A DNA stretch of 45,422 bases from Hyphomonadaceae bacterium (lineage in GTDB: Bacteria > Pseudomonadota > Alphaproteobacteria > Caulobacterales > Aquidulcibacteraceae): assembly GCA_022843225.1 (NCBI GenBank), contig JALHOC010000014.1, forward strand, positions 1 to 45,422, read 5' to 3'. The notes below the pieces were generated by a model, which did not search any database, had not been told where the DNA came from, and saw nothing but the letters and a program-made list of their open reading frames with translations. Numbering within the stretch: the stretch's first letter is position 1; each line of letters begins with the position of its first letter. Positions 34,347 to 42,774 of the stretch are shown one piece after another. Both the position numbers and the translations under genes were made by a program.

Positions 34347-36158
34347 CTAAATCACCGCCGTCGCTTCCTCCAGCCAAGCCTTTGCCTCGCCATCCAGCTG
34401 CGGGCCGATCTCGACCCAGACGCGTGCGTGATAGGCGTTGAGCCAATCCCGCTCTTCCTTGGTCAAGAGTTGTTTGACCACCAGCGCGCGATCGATTGGC
34501 GCAAGCGTTAGCGTCTCAAAGCCAAGCATTGGCCGTTCGCCGCCGTCGATGTCGGCAGCGGGCGTCACCACCTGCAAATTCTCGACGCGAATGCCGTAGC
34601 CGCCGGTTTTGTAATAGCCGGGCTCGTTCGAGACGATCATGCCGGGTTCGAGGGGCTGCGTGTTCACGAACTTGGCGATGCGATGCGGGCCTTCGTGCAC
34701 GCCGAGATAGGAGCCCACGCCATGGCCGGTGCCATGATCGTAGTCGAGGCCAGCCTCCCATAAGCTCATGCGCGCCAGCGCATCGAGCTGATGCCCGGTG
34801 GTGCCTTTCGGGAACCGCACGCGCGAGAGCGCGATATGGCCCTTGAGCACGCGCGTGAAGCGCTCGCGCATTTCCTTGGTGGGCCGGCCAATCGCGACGG
34901 TGCGGGTGATGTCGGTGGTGCCGTCGAGATATTGGCCGCCGGAATCGATCAGGAAGAGCGAGCCGCGTGCGAGGCGGCGGTTGGTCTTCTTGCTCACGCG
35001 ATAGTGAACGATGGCGCCGTTCGGGCCCGCGCCAGAGATCGAGTCGAAGGAGAGGTCCTTCAACGCCCCGGTCGCGCGGCGAAACTCTTCGAGCTTGGCG
35101 CAAGCTGTGATCTCATCGACCTTGCCGCTCTGCGCTTCGATCGCTACCCAATGCAGATAGCGCGAAACCGCCGCGCCATCGCGGCGGTGCGCCTGCCGAG
35201 AGCCTTCGACTTCCGCATCGTTTTTGCACGCGCGCGGCAAGACGACAGGGTCGGTTCCGCGCTTGATCGCAGCGCCAGCGGCCTTGAGCTGTTCGAAGTA
35301 CCACGCTGACGCCGAGCTCGGATCGAGTCGCACGCTCTTGCCGGCGAGCGCTTGCAGCGCCGCAGGCAAATCCGCGCTTGGCCGCACCGACACTTCATTG
35401 CCTAGCCATTGTTTGAGTTCGCTGGAGACTTTTTCTTCCGCCAAGAACAAGTCAGCGGAGCCGTCGGCATTGAGGATCGCTTCGCCGAGCGGCAGTGGCG
35501 TGCGCGCGACATCGCCGCCGCGTACATTGAACAACCACGCGAGCGAAGCCGGCGAGGTGATCACGGCGGCGTCCGCTTTGTCCCTCAGAAGGCCTTCGCC
35601 AAGACGCCGGCGTTTCGAGGCGGAACTCTCGCCCGCGAATTTCTCCGGATGTGGTTCGACGCGTGCACTCGGGATCGGCGGGCGGTCGTCCCAGATGACG
35701 TCGATCGGGTTTCGCTCGACGGCGACAAGCGTGGCGCTTGCAGCATCGGCGGCGGCGCGCAGACGATCTAGGCTGTCGGGCGAGTGCAGTTTCGGATCGT
35801 AGCCGATCTTGCCATCCTTCGGCGCGTGCTCACGCAGATACGCCGGCACGCCGCCATCGATAAGATCGCGGTAGGCGAACAATTCTGAGTCCACTTGGGC
35901 GCGTACCTGCAGCGTGTAGCGGCCGTCCACGAAGATCGCGGCATCGCTCGCCAATACGACAGCGGCCCCGGCCGAGCCTGTGAAGCCTGTCACCCACGCC
36001 AAGCGATCATAGGCGGGCGGCACATACTCATTCTGCCACTCGTCCTCGTGCGGTACGATAAAGCCATCGAGGCCGGCGGCTTTCAGCGCTTTGCGCAGCT
36101 TTGGCAGATGCTTGCGGCCAAGAGCCGGGCCGCCCGGTTCGTCATAGGTTTGGAACAC
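34347..36158 (-). CDS. Xaa-Pro aminopeptidase (M24B, aminopeptidase P)
   Basis: It removes the N-terminal residue from peptides with proline in position two. The 603-aa protein is of the long M24B form: two creatinase-like N-terminal domains followed by a pita-bread catalytic domain. The dinuclear metal site is complete: two Asp in SGGQYLDGTTDITRT, a His in HGTGHGVGSYLG, Glu in NEPGYY and Glu in RVENLQVV. A C-terminal domain with LLTKEERDWLNAYHARVW is typical. No signal peptide, so cytosolic. It lies 54 bp downstream of prmA and probably shares its transcript. Confidence 0.93.
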   Translation of the reverse strand: MFQTYDEPGGPALGRKHLPKLRKALKAAGLDGFIVPHEDEWQNEYVPPAYDRLAWVTGFTGSAGAAVVLASDAAIFVDGRYTLQVRAQVDSELFAYRDLIDGGVPAYLREHAPKDGKIGYDPKLHSPDSLDRLRAAADAASATLVAVERNPIDVIWDDRPPIPSARVEPHPEKFAGESSASKRRRLGEGLLRDKADAAVITSPASLAWLFNVRGGDVARTPLPLGEAILNADGSADLFLAEEKVSSELKQWLGNEVSVRPSADLPAALQALAGKSVRLDPSSASAWYFEQLKAAGAAIKRGTDPVVLPRACKNDAEVEGSRQAHRRDGAAVSRYLHWVAIEAQSGKVDEITACAKLEEFRRATGALKDLSFDSISGAGPNGAIVHYRVSKKTNRRLARGSLFLIDSGGQYLDGTTDITRTVAIGRPTKEMRERFTRVLKGHIALSRVRFPKGTTGHQLDALARMSLWEAGLDYDHGTGHGVGSYLGVHEGPHRIAKFVNTQPLEPGMIVSNEPGYYKTGGYGIRVENLQVVTPAADIDGGERPMLGFETLTLAPIDRALVVKQLLTKEERDWLNAYHARVWVEIGPQLDGEAKAWLEEATAVI

Positions 36159-36212
36159 GGGGTTTGGTCTTTCCGTTACTTGTCAGCAGAATAGGCGTTT
36201 TGTGGCCGGAGT

Positions 36213-37085
36213 TTAAGTGGGGACGCTGCCCAAATCGCGCTCTGGCTTACGCCAAACCAAAGTCATCCAGGCTTCCTTCGGGATTTGGCGCTCCAGCACC
36301 ATGCCGCGATTGGCGTATGCCTCGCGCACCAGCGGGGCCTGTGAGCGCAGCAGGCCCGACAGTATGAGCGTGCCGCCGGGCGCCGTGGCGCGCACCAGCT
36401 TGGGCGCGAGCCGGATCAGCGGGCGCATCAGAATATTGGCGAACACCAGATCGAAGCTCTTGCCGGCGATGAAGCGCGCGCCGTCGCCAGCGATCACGCG
36501 TAGGCGATGAGCGACATTGTTCTGCTTGGTATTAATCGTTGCAATCGCTGCTGCACGCTCATCGATTTCGATCGCAAGCGCTTCGGCGCCGTGTTTGGCG
36601 GCAGCGATCGCGAGCACGCCGGAGCCCGCGCCAACATCCAAAACATTGCGCACGCGTCTTTGACGCAGCACACCCTCCAACGCCATCAGGCAGCCCCATG
36701 TGGTGCCGTGATGGCCGGTGCCGAAAGCTTCGCTCGCTTCGATCCAGATGCCAGTGCGCCCGCCGCTCTCGCGCGCAAGCGCATGCGCGCCCGCCACGAT
36801 GAAGCGACCCGCGCGTACTGCGGGCAGGCCTTCGAGCGACAACGCCACCCAATCGGCAGCGGCCAATTCACTCTGTACGAGATGCAGCTCGGGCGAAGCG
36901 GCGCCGACAATGGCGCGGATGCTGTGGGCGTCTTGCTCGGTCGGCGCATAGGCTTCGAGCCGAAACTTGCCGGGGCCTTCCTCGAACCAGCTCACCGCAT
37001 CGGCGGGCGAGGGATCGTGGCGGTCGAGTTCATCGGCGGCGGCGCGGACTTGCGCCAGTGTTCCAAGGGCGGAGAGGAGGAGCAT
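36213..37085 (-). CDS. prmA: Ribosomal protein L11 methyltransferase-type SAM enzyme
   Basis: PrmA methylates ribosomal protein L11. From the start at 37085 (MLLLSALGTLAQ) it is 290 aa. The C-terminal Rossmann domain has motif I VLDVGAGSGVLAIAAAKHGA, the acidic EIDERA at the end of strand 2 and the L11-type LVFANILMRPLIRLAPKL in place of NPPY. FGTGHHGTTWGCL before motif I is the family hallmark. The N-terminal substrate domain is short and divergent. The open frame upstream of 37085 adds unrelated residues. Confidence 0.9.
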   Translation of the reverse strand: MLLLSALGTLAQVRAAADELDRHDPSPADAVSWFEEGPGKFRLEAYAPTEQDAHSIRAIVGAASPELHLVQSELAAADWVALSLEGLPAVRAGRFIVAGAHALARESGGRTGIWIEASEAFGTGHHGTTWGCLMALEGVLRQRRVRNVLDVGAGSGVLAIAAAKHGAEALAIEIDERAAAIATINTKQNNVAHRLRVIAGDGARFIAGKSFDLVFANILMRPLIRLAPKLVRATAPGGTLILSGLLRSQAPLVREAYANRGMVLERQIPKEAWMTLVWRKPERDLGSVPT

Positions 37086-37144
37086 GGGGTAGCGAACTAG
37101 AGAGCAGTGGATGGGCTGTCGATGATATTCTTTGTATCCGAAAC

Positions 37145-37435
37145 TTAGGGCGGCTCGCCCCATCTCACTGGTCCCCAGGGTTGTTCGTCTGCCCATGCCT
37201 TTGCAGCGTCCATGGTTTGGAACAAACCAGATTGGCTGGGCTCGATGCGGTAAAGGAGACCATCCTGGCCTAGCGGCGTTGGTTCTTCATTCGGCTCAAG
37301 GTAGCCGTCCTCCTGCGCCATCGCATAGTACAAGTCGTAGTTATGACCTACGATGGTTATCTTCGTGGGGATGACGCCAGCATAGAGGAACTCGCCCTCA
37401 GTTATCACGATGCCCCTGGAGTCGTTTGTGGCCAT
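37145..37435 (-). CDS. Hypothetical protein
   Basis: This is a 96-aa acidic protein with no signal peptide or membrane helix, and patterns of beta strands (GIVITEGEFLYAGV, KITIVGHNYDLYYAM), then DGLLYRIEPSQSGLF and a helix DAAKAWADEQPW. I recognise no family. Its ATG (37435) lies 3 bp after the stop of the uvrD-type helicase gene, so it could be translated on the same mRNA, but there is no clear Shine-Dalgarno. The base composition is somewhat less GC-rich than its neighbours, hinting at a later arrival. Confidence 0.5.
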   Translation of the reverse strand: MATNDSRGIVITEGEFLYAGVIPTKITIVGHNYDLYYAMAQEDGYLEPNEEPTPLGQDGLLYRIEPSQSGLFQTMDAAKAWADEQPWGPVRWGEPP

Positions 37436-37438
37436 GGC

Positions 37439-39898
37439 TCACGCCGCGCTCGCCGGGATCACAAAGCTATCGATCACGCGCTTTTCCCCGGCCTTGTCGA
37501 AATCGACGGTGAGCTTGTTGCCCTCGACAGCGCGGATGTAGCCGTAGCCGAACTTCTGATGAAAGATGCGGTCGCCGCGCTGGTAGTGTGAATCCTCGTC
37601 GCCGCTCTTGGCGATGAGGCGCGCTTCGCCCTCCAACATCGGCGGTTTGCCGCGTTTGCCGGCGTTTTCCTGCGCGCGCCGCCAACCGGGCGATTGATAG
37701 GCGCTGTTGAAGCCGGCGCCTGGCGCGTAGGCGTCGAACCGCACGGCAGCCTCGCGCACGCCGCCCGCCTGCATCGTGTAGCCGGTTTCGCTGATTGCAT
37801 CGACGTTGGCCGGCGGCAATTCGTCGATGAAGCGTGACGGCAGCACCGTCTGCCAGCGACCATAGATCTGGCGATTGGCGGCGAAGGAAATGCGTGCGCT
37901 TTCACGGGCGCGGGTGATGCCGACATAAGCGAGCCGGCGCTCTTCCTCCAGGCCCTTCTCGCCACTTTCATCGATGGAGCGCTGCGAGGGAAAAACGGTC
38001 TCCTCCCAACCGGGCAGGAACACGAGCGGCCATTCCAGGCCCTTGGCCGCGTGCAGCGTCGAGAGCTGCACGTTCTCAACGTCGCTTTCGGCTTCGATGT
38101 CGAGCACCAAAGCTACGTGTTCGAGATAGGCTTCGAGCGTATCGTACTGGCCCATCGATTGGACCAATTCTTTCAAGTTCTCGAGCCGGGTCTGCGCTTG
38201 CGGGGATTTGTCGTTTCGCAGCATTTCTGTGTAGCCGCTTTCGTCGAGAATGGTCTCGGCCAGTTCGACATGACTGACCGAGCGAGAAAGCTCACGCCAC
38301 CGATCCAGGTCGCTCAGGAAAGCGCGCAGCGCCGTGCGTGCTTTCAGCGGCAAATCGTCGGTGAGAACCATCTCGCGGGCGGCGGCGATCAGCGAGCGGA
38401 ACCGTGTCGCCCCGCCGGGCGCTTGCTCTTGCGCCGTCACCACTTCGCCGGTTTCAGAATCGAAGAGCGGCCCATGATCGGTAACGAACCGCACGGGCGG
38501 TTTGCCGGCGTGGGCGTGCAGTTTCTGCACCGTGCTTTCGCCAACGCCGCGCTTGGGCTGGTTCACCACGCGCTCGAAGGCGAGGTCGTCATCTTCGGAG
38601 CGGATCAAACGCAAATACGCGTGGGCGTCGCGCACTTCGGCGCGTTCGAAAAAGCGCGGGCCGCCGATCACCTTGTAGGGAATGCGCAGCATCAAGAAGC
38701 GCTCTTCGAAGGCGCGCATTTGCCAAGCGGCGCGCACGAGCACGGCGCAATCGGCGTAGCTGTGCCGCCGCCCGGACTGCGGTTCGGGAGAGGAGACCTT
38801 CCCCAGCAGAGGGAGCGAGGCCTGTTGCGTCACCCATGCCTCGATGTCGTCGCCGATCAGCCGCGCTTCGGCTTCGCCGTCCCAGACGCCGCGCACCTTC
38901 ACGCGGTTGCCGAGATCGTCGTCGGTGAACAGCGTTTTACCGAGCCGCCCGCGATTGTGCGCGATCAGATGCGAAGCGGCGGCGAGGATGTGGCCGGTGG
39001 AGCGGTAGTTGCGTTCCAAACGCACGACGTGCGCGCCAGGGAAATCGTGCTCGAAGCGCAGGATGTTGTCGACCTCGGCGCCGCGCCAGCCATAGATCGA
39101 CTGATCGTCATCCCCAACCACGCAGAGATTCTTGCGCGCCTGCGCCAGTAACCGTAGCCAGAGATACTGCGCGACGTTTGTATCCTGATATTCGTCCACC
39201 ATCAGGTGGCTGAGCTTTTTGTGGTATGTTTCCAGCACGTCGGGGTGACGTTGGAACACGTCGATCATGTGCAGCAGCAAATCACCGAAGTCGCAGGCGT
39301 TGAGAATTTTCAGCCGCGCCTGGTAGATCCCGTAGAGGCGCACGCCTGCGCCGTCGGCGAAGGAGAACGCTTCGCCCTTCGGCACTTTATCGGGGGTCAG
39401 CGCGCGATTCTTCCAGCTATCGATCACGCTTGCGAGTTGGCGCCCGGGCCAGCGTTTTTCGTCTATGCCTTCGGCGTCGATGATCTGCTTGAGCAGGCGA
39501 ATCTGATCGTCGGTGTCGAGGATAGTGAAGGTGTTCTTCAGCCCAACGAGTTCGGCGTGTGTGCGCAGCATACGCGCGCTGATCGAGTGAAACGTGCCCA
39601 GCCATGGCAAACCGCCAGCGCCCGGCCCGAGCAAAGCTTCGACACGCTCGCGCATTTCGCGCGCGGCCTTGTTGGTGAAGGTCACCGAAAGCACGCTCCA
39701 TGGCTTGGCGCGCCCGGTCGTGAGCAAATGGGCCAGCCGCGTCGTCAGCACGCGCGTTTTGCCGGTGCCCGCGCCAGCAAGCACCAATACGGGGCCATCC
39801 ATCGCCTCGACGGCGGCACGTTGCTCAGGATTGAGCGCCGCGAGATAGGGTGGCGTCGCCATGGCGCGCTGGGAGATGGGGAGCGTGTCTTCTGACAT
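37439..39898 (-). CDS. UvrD/PcrA-type ATP-dependent DNA helicase
   Basis: This superfamily 1A 3'-5' helicase acts in nucleotide excision/mismatch repair and replication restart. From the start at 39898 it is 819 aa. Helicase motifs in order: Q-motif LNPEQRAAV, motif I AGAGTGKTRVL, motif Ia FTNKAAREM, motif II VDEYQDTN, motif III VGDDDQSIYGWRGA, motif IV LERNYRST, motif V LHAAKGLEW and motif VI YVGITRARE. The C-terminus carries the short UvrD tail YQRGDRIFHQKFGYG, which binds RNA polymerase or repair partners in relatives. UvrD and PcrA cannot be told apart by eye. No adjacent uvr genes. It is divergent from the ArsR gene. Confidence 0.95.
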   Translation of the reverse strand: MSEDTLPISQRAMATPPYLAALNPEQRAAVEAMDGPVLVLAGAGTGKTRVLTTRLAHLLTTGRAKPWSVLSVTFTNKAAREMRERVEALLGPGAGGLPWLGTFHSISARMLRTHAELVGLKNTFTILDTDDQIRLLKQIIDAEGIDEKRWPGRQLASVIDSWKNRALTPDKVPKGEAFSFADGAGVRLYGIYQARLKILNACDFGDLLLHMIDVFQRHPDVLETYHKKLSHLMVDEYQDTNVAQYLWLRLLAQARKNLCVVGDDDQSIYGWRGAEVDNILRFEHDFPGAHVVRLERNYRSTGHILAAASHLIAHNRGRLGKTLFTDDDLGNRVKVRGVWDGEAEARLIGDDIEAWVTQQASLPLLGKVSSPEPQSGRRHSYADCAVLVRAAWQMRAFEERFLMLRIPYKVIGGPRFFERAEVRDAHAYLRLIRSEDDDLAFERVVNQPKRGVGESTVQKLHAHAGKPPVRFVTDHGPLFDSETGEVVTAQEQAPGGATRFRSLIAAAREMVLTDDLPLKARTALRAFLSDLDRWRELSRSVSHVELAETILDESGYTEMLRNDKSPQAQTRLENLKELVQSMGQYDTLEAYLEHVALVLDIEAESDVENVQLSTLHAAKGLEWPLVFLPGWEETVFPSQRSIDESGEKGLEEERRLAYVGITRARESARISFAANRQIYGRWQTVLPSRFIDELPPANVDAISETGYTMQAGGVREAAVRFDAYAPGAGFNSAYQSPGWRRAQENAGKRGKPPMLEGEARLIAKSGDEDSHYQRGDRIFHQKFGYGYIRAVEGNKLTVDFDKAGEKRVIDSFVIPASAA

Positions 39899-39920
39899 CC
39901 GAATCCAGTGTAATGCGTCG

Positions 39921-39962
39921 CCCCTAGCACGAAATAGGAACATGCTAAGGGGTGTGTTGACA
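39921..39962 (+). promoter_or_regulatory. Inverted repeat and -35 element between uvrD-type gene and arsR-type gene
   Basis: CCCCTAGCA (39921-39929) mirrors TGCTAAGGGG (39943-39952) with one bulged base, a plausible operator for the adjacent ArsR-type repressor. A consensus TTGACA follows at 39957-39962; its -10 (a TAACGG-like hexamer near 39980) would place the transcription start almost on the ATG at 39992, suggesting a leaderless or near-leaderless mRNA, which fits the lack of a clear Shine-Dalgarno. Confidence 0.4.
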
Positions 39963-39991
39963 GAGGGGTAAGCGCAAGCTAACGGTAAGTA

Positions 39992-40294
39992 ATGGCTTAC
40001 TCATTGGCGCTGGCCGCCCTAGGCGACCCCACGCGCCGCGCGGTGTTTGAGCGCCTGCGCTACGGTCCTGCAAGCGTCGGTGAGATTGCGCGCGGATTGC
40101 CGGTCAGTCGACCCGCTGTGTCGCAGCATCTGAAAGCGCTGAAGGACGCGGGCCTCGTGCGCGACGAGCCGCGCGGGACCGCGCGCATCTATCGCATCCA
40201 CGCCGACGGCCTCGTTGAATTGCGCGAATGGCTCGACAGCTTCTGGGACGACGCGCTGACGCGTTTCAAGCATCATGCGGAGAAGGACCAATGA
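39992..40294 (+). CDS. ArsR-family winged-helix transcriptional regulator
   Basis: This 100-aa protein has the canonical ArsR helix-turn-helix: ALGDPTRRAVFERL, then PASVGEIARGLPVSRPAVSQHLKALKDAGLV and a wing RGTARIYRI. No metal-binding Cys pairs (ELCVCDL or similar) are present, so it is not a classic arsenic/zinc sensor. This subtype is usually encoded with an SRPBCC/AHSA1 protein, as here: its stop overlaps the next start as ATGA (40291-40294). It probably represses its own operon through the inverted repeat upstream. Confidence 0.92.
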   Translation: MAYSLALAALGDPTRRAVFERLRYGPASVGEIARGLPVSRPAVSQHLKALKDAGLVRDEPRGTARIYRIHADGLVELREWLDSFWDDALTRFKHHAEKDQ

Positions 40295-40758
40295 ACGTTC
40301 TTGAGATCGCGCCGGTCGTCAAAACCATAGACGTGCGCCGCTCAGCGGCGGATGCGTTTCGCATATTTACTGCGGAGATGGGCGCGTGGTGGCCTCTCGG
40401 CACGCATGCGCTCTCCCCGGAGAACGGAACCAAGGCGGTTGCAGTCATTGTTGAGCCGCGCGTTGGCGGACGTGTCATCGAGCGCGGCGAAGATGGTCGA
40501 GAATTCCACTGGGGCGATGTCCTGGCTTACGAACCGGGCCGCCGTTTCGTGATGACTTGGCGGTTAGGGAGGGCGCGGGAAAAGTCAGGTGAGGTCGAGG
40601 TTGTGTTCTCTTCGCTCGATAATGTGTCGTGTCGCGTGACCCTCACGCACAGCGGCTGGGATCGCATGGAAGACGGCGGGCGTCTGCGCGAGGGTTACAA
40701 TATGGGTTGGATTGGCGTGTTCGAGCATGCCTACGCGCAGCACTGTTCTCGGATGTGA
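40291..40758 (+). CDS. SRPBCC (AHSA1-like) domain protein
   Basis: From the start at 40291 (MNVLEIAPVVKT) this is a 155-aa protein with a START-like hydrophobic-pocket fold: VDVRRSAADAFRIFT-type opening, EMGAWWPLGTHAL, VGGRVIERGEDGREFHWGDV, YEPGRRFVMTW and a C-terminal helix GWIGVFEHAYAQH. Such proteins often bind a small hydrophobic ligand, and are paired with ArsR regulators; the ligand and role are unknown. Translation is coupled to the ArsR gene by the 4-bp overlap. Confidence 0.88.
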   Translation: MNVLEIAPVVKTIDVRRSAADAFRIFTAEMGAWWPLGTHALSPENGTKAVAVIVEPRVGGRVIERGEDGREFHWGDVLAYEPGRRFVMTWRLGRAREKSGEVEVVFSSLDNVSCRVTLTHSGWDRMEDGGRLREGYNMGWIGVFEHAYAQHCSRM

Positions 40759-40840
40759 ACAGCCTGCAATCCGAGATGTTGTGGACGCGTCGCGAAGTTG
40801 CGCTAGCCTCCGTTTCGGGGAATCGTAAGCGGGAGCGCCC

Positions 40841-41704
40841 ATGGCCGATGTGTTTATCTCCTATGCTCGCGAAGATCGCGTGAAGGCCGACCAGGTCGCG
40901 CGCGGATTGCAGGCGCTCGGGCTAGAGTGCTTCTGGGACACTGAAATCCCGCCAGGTCAGACCTGGGCCGATTACATCGAAGGGAAGCTCTCGCAGTGCA
41001 AGGCCGTGATCGTGCTGTGGAGCGCGCACTCCACCGGCTCGCAATGGGTGCGCGAGGAAGCGCGCATGGGCCGCGACAAGGGCAAGCTCATTCCAGCGAT
41101 GCTCGATTCTTCACCCGCGCCGTTCGGCTTTGGCGAAGTACAGGCGGCGAATTTGGCGTCTTGGACCGGCGCGGCCAATCATCCTGATTGGGTGCGATTT
41201 TCGAACGCGGTGCATGCCGCGGTACGCGGCGCTGATGCGCCGGCGCCTGTTCGCAGCGCCTCGTCGCCCATGTTTGCCGCAGCGCCTGTAGCAAGTTCGC
41301 CATCGGCAATCGCGCCCAGCCAATCTCCGATCAGTCACATCGCACAATGCCTACGCCTTTATCTGAACGGCGCTGGCCGTGCGCGGCGCGCGGAGTACGG
41401 CTGGTTTGTGGCGTTCACCTTGGTGGTTTTGCTCATTGCGGCGATGGTGGACGTATCGCTGTTCGGCGTGAATTCTTATACTGGAGCGGCAAACTCCATT
41501 GTGATCACGGGTCTCGTGTCGCTTGCGCTCTTGTGCCCAATGGTCGCGGCGGCCAGTCGGCGTGCACATGATTTCGGACAATCGGGATGGTTGGCGGCGC
41601 TGACGGCGATCCCGTATCTCGGCTTCCTCGCGACTTTGGTGTTTATCTTCATCCCGGGCCAACCGGGCGAAAACAAATACGGCCCCGATCCCAAAGGGGT
41701 TTGA
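40841..41704 (+). CDS. TIR domain - DUF805 membrane protein fusion
   Basis: This 287-aa protein has an N-terminal TIR domain (about 1-130; FISYAREDR box 1, FWDTEIPPGQTWADYIEG, SQCKAVIVLWS, and W69 with putative NADase glutamate E73 in SQWVREEAR), then an Ala/Ser/Pro-rich linker (about 131-165), then a DUF805 integral membrane domain (about 166-287; LRLYLNGAGRARRAEYGWF, RRAHDFGQSGW, PGQPGENKYGPDP). TIR enzymes can cleave NAD+ or make signalling nucleotides; DUF805 is an uncharacterised three- to four-helix domain. GGGAG lies upstream of the ATG. It is followed by a second TIR gene with a nearly identical TIR domain. Confidence 0.85.
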   Translation: MADVFISYAREDRVKADQVARGLQALGLECFWDTEIPPGQTWADYIEGKLSQCKAVIVLWSAHSTGSQWVREEARMGRDKGKLIPAMLDSSPAPFGFGEVQAANLASWTGAANHPDWVRFSNAVHAAVRGADAPAPVRSASSPMFAAAPVASSPSAIAPSQSPISHIAQCLRLYLNGAGRARRAEYGWFVAFTLVVLLIAAMVDVSLFGVNSYTGAANSIVITGLVSLALLCPMVAAASRRAHDFGQSGWLAALTAIPYLGFLATLVFIFIPGQPGENKYGPDPKGV

Positions 41705-41708
41705 AGAT

Positions 41709-41720
41709 GGCGCATGCGCC
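41709..41720. repeat. 12-base palindrome between the TIR genes
   Basis: GGCGCATGCGCC is a perfect palindrome in the 44-bp gap between the two TIR genes, directly ahead of the strong AGGAGGGG Shine-Dalgarno of the second. It could be a small RNA structure or an operator; no further support. Confidence 0.3.
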
Positions 41721-41748
41721 CTGCTAGGACAGAACTCCAGGAGGGGAC

Positions 41749-42771
41749 ATGGCCGAAGTATTTCTATCCTACGCACGCGAGGACCGGGCCCGCGCCGAAC
41801 AGGTTGCGCAGGGACTGGCGGCGGCTGGGATCGATGTCTTCTGGGACAGTGAAATCCCGCCCGGTCAAACCTGGGCCGACTATATCGAGAACAAGCTCGC
41901 CCAGTGCAAGGCGCTGATCGTGCTGTGGAGCGAGCATTCCACGAAGTCGCAATGGGTGCGCGAAGAAGCGCGCTTGGGTCGCGACAAGGGCGTGCTCATC
42001 CCGGCGATGATTGACGCAAGCCAAGCGCCCTTCGGTTTCGGCGAAGTGCAGGGCGCGAATCTAGCTGATTGGAACGGTGACGCGGAGCACCCAAATTGGC
42101 GCCGCTTCGTGGAAGCCGTTCGCAGCGCCGCCGCGCGCGAAGCGCCGCCACGCGTGCAGCCGGCCATGAGCGCGCCGCCACGCGCCGCGTCGTCCGCACC
42201 AAGCACCCCGGCGCCGGAGAAGAGGAGCGGAATTCCAACCTGGGTTTGGGTCGTCGGCGCCGTGGTCGGCACTTTGGTGCTCCTTGGCGTTTGGGGATCG
42301 ACGCTGCCGGATACGACAACCGACAAGCCGCCAGAGACCGCGGCGATTCAGCCTGCGGCGCAGCAGCCAAATGTCGTCCCGCCGACAACGGATGGTTCGC
42401 CCCAAGCCATCATCCTCGCGCAATTGCAGCAGGCGCAGGCAGCTTTGGCGCAACAGGGTTTTCAGGTGATCGGCCAGCCGGCGACAGGCGGGCTCAACCA
42501 GGCGCAAACCTGGAACATCCCGGCTGAACTGCACATGGGCTTCGAGTATCGCATTCTCGGCGTTTGCGACCGCGACTGCACCGATCTCGACCTCGTCTTG
42601 TACGATGGGAACGGCGCCGCCATTCTGCAGGACACGGCGGTCTCCAGCCAACCGCTGATGGGGCTGCAACCCAATTATACCGGGCCGTACACAATTCAGG
42701 TGCAGATGTACCAGTGCACTATAGAGCCCTGCTATTGGGCGGTGGCGTTGTACGGGCGGGCGCTGCAGTAA
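41749..42771 (+). CDS. TIR domain protein with single membrane helix and extracytoplasmic beta domain
   Basis: This 340-aa protein has an N-terminal TIR domain (about 1-130) about three quarters identical to the upstream paralogue by my count, keeping W69/E73 in SQWVREEAR. A Pro/Ala-rich linker follows, then one transmembrane helix (about 174-192, WVWVVGAVVGTLVLLGVWG), a disordered Thr/Pro/Gln-rich stretch, and a C-terminal domain (about 240-340) with several cysteines (VCDRDCTDLDLVLYD, QMYQCTIEPCYW) whose beta-strand pattern resembles PPC-like accessory domains. The topology predicts TIR inside and the beta domain in the periplasm. AGGAGGGG lies upstream of the start. Confidence 0.82.
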   Translation: MAEVFLSYAREDRARAEQVAQGLAAAGIDVFWDSEIPPGQTWADYIENKLAQCKALIVLWSEHSTKSQWVREEARLGRDKGVLIPAMIDASQAPFGFGEVQGANLADWNGDAEHPNWRRFVEAVRSAAAREAPPRVQPAMSAPPRAASSAPSTPAPEKRSGIPTWVWVVGAVVGTLVLLGVWGSTLPDTTTDKPPETAAIQPAAQQPNVVPPTTDGSPQAIILAQLQQAQAALAQQGFQVIGQPATGGLNQAQTWNIPAELHMGFEYRILGVCDRDCTDLDLVLYDGNGAAILQDTAVSSQPLMGLQPNYTGPYTIQVQMYQCTIEPCYWAVALYGRALQ

Positions 42772-42774
42772 AGC

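Noticed and set aside
40841-42300. TIR gene duplication as an assembly artefact
   Set aside because: The DNA differs at many positions between the two copies and the C-terminal parts are unrelated, so both are real genes.
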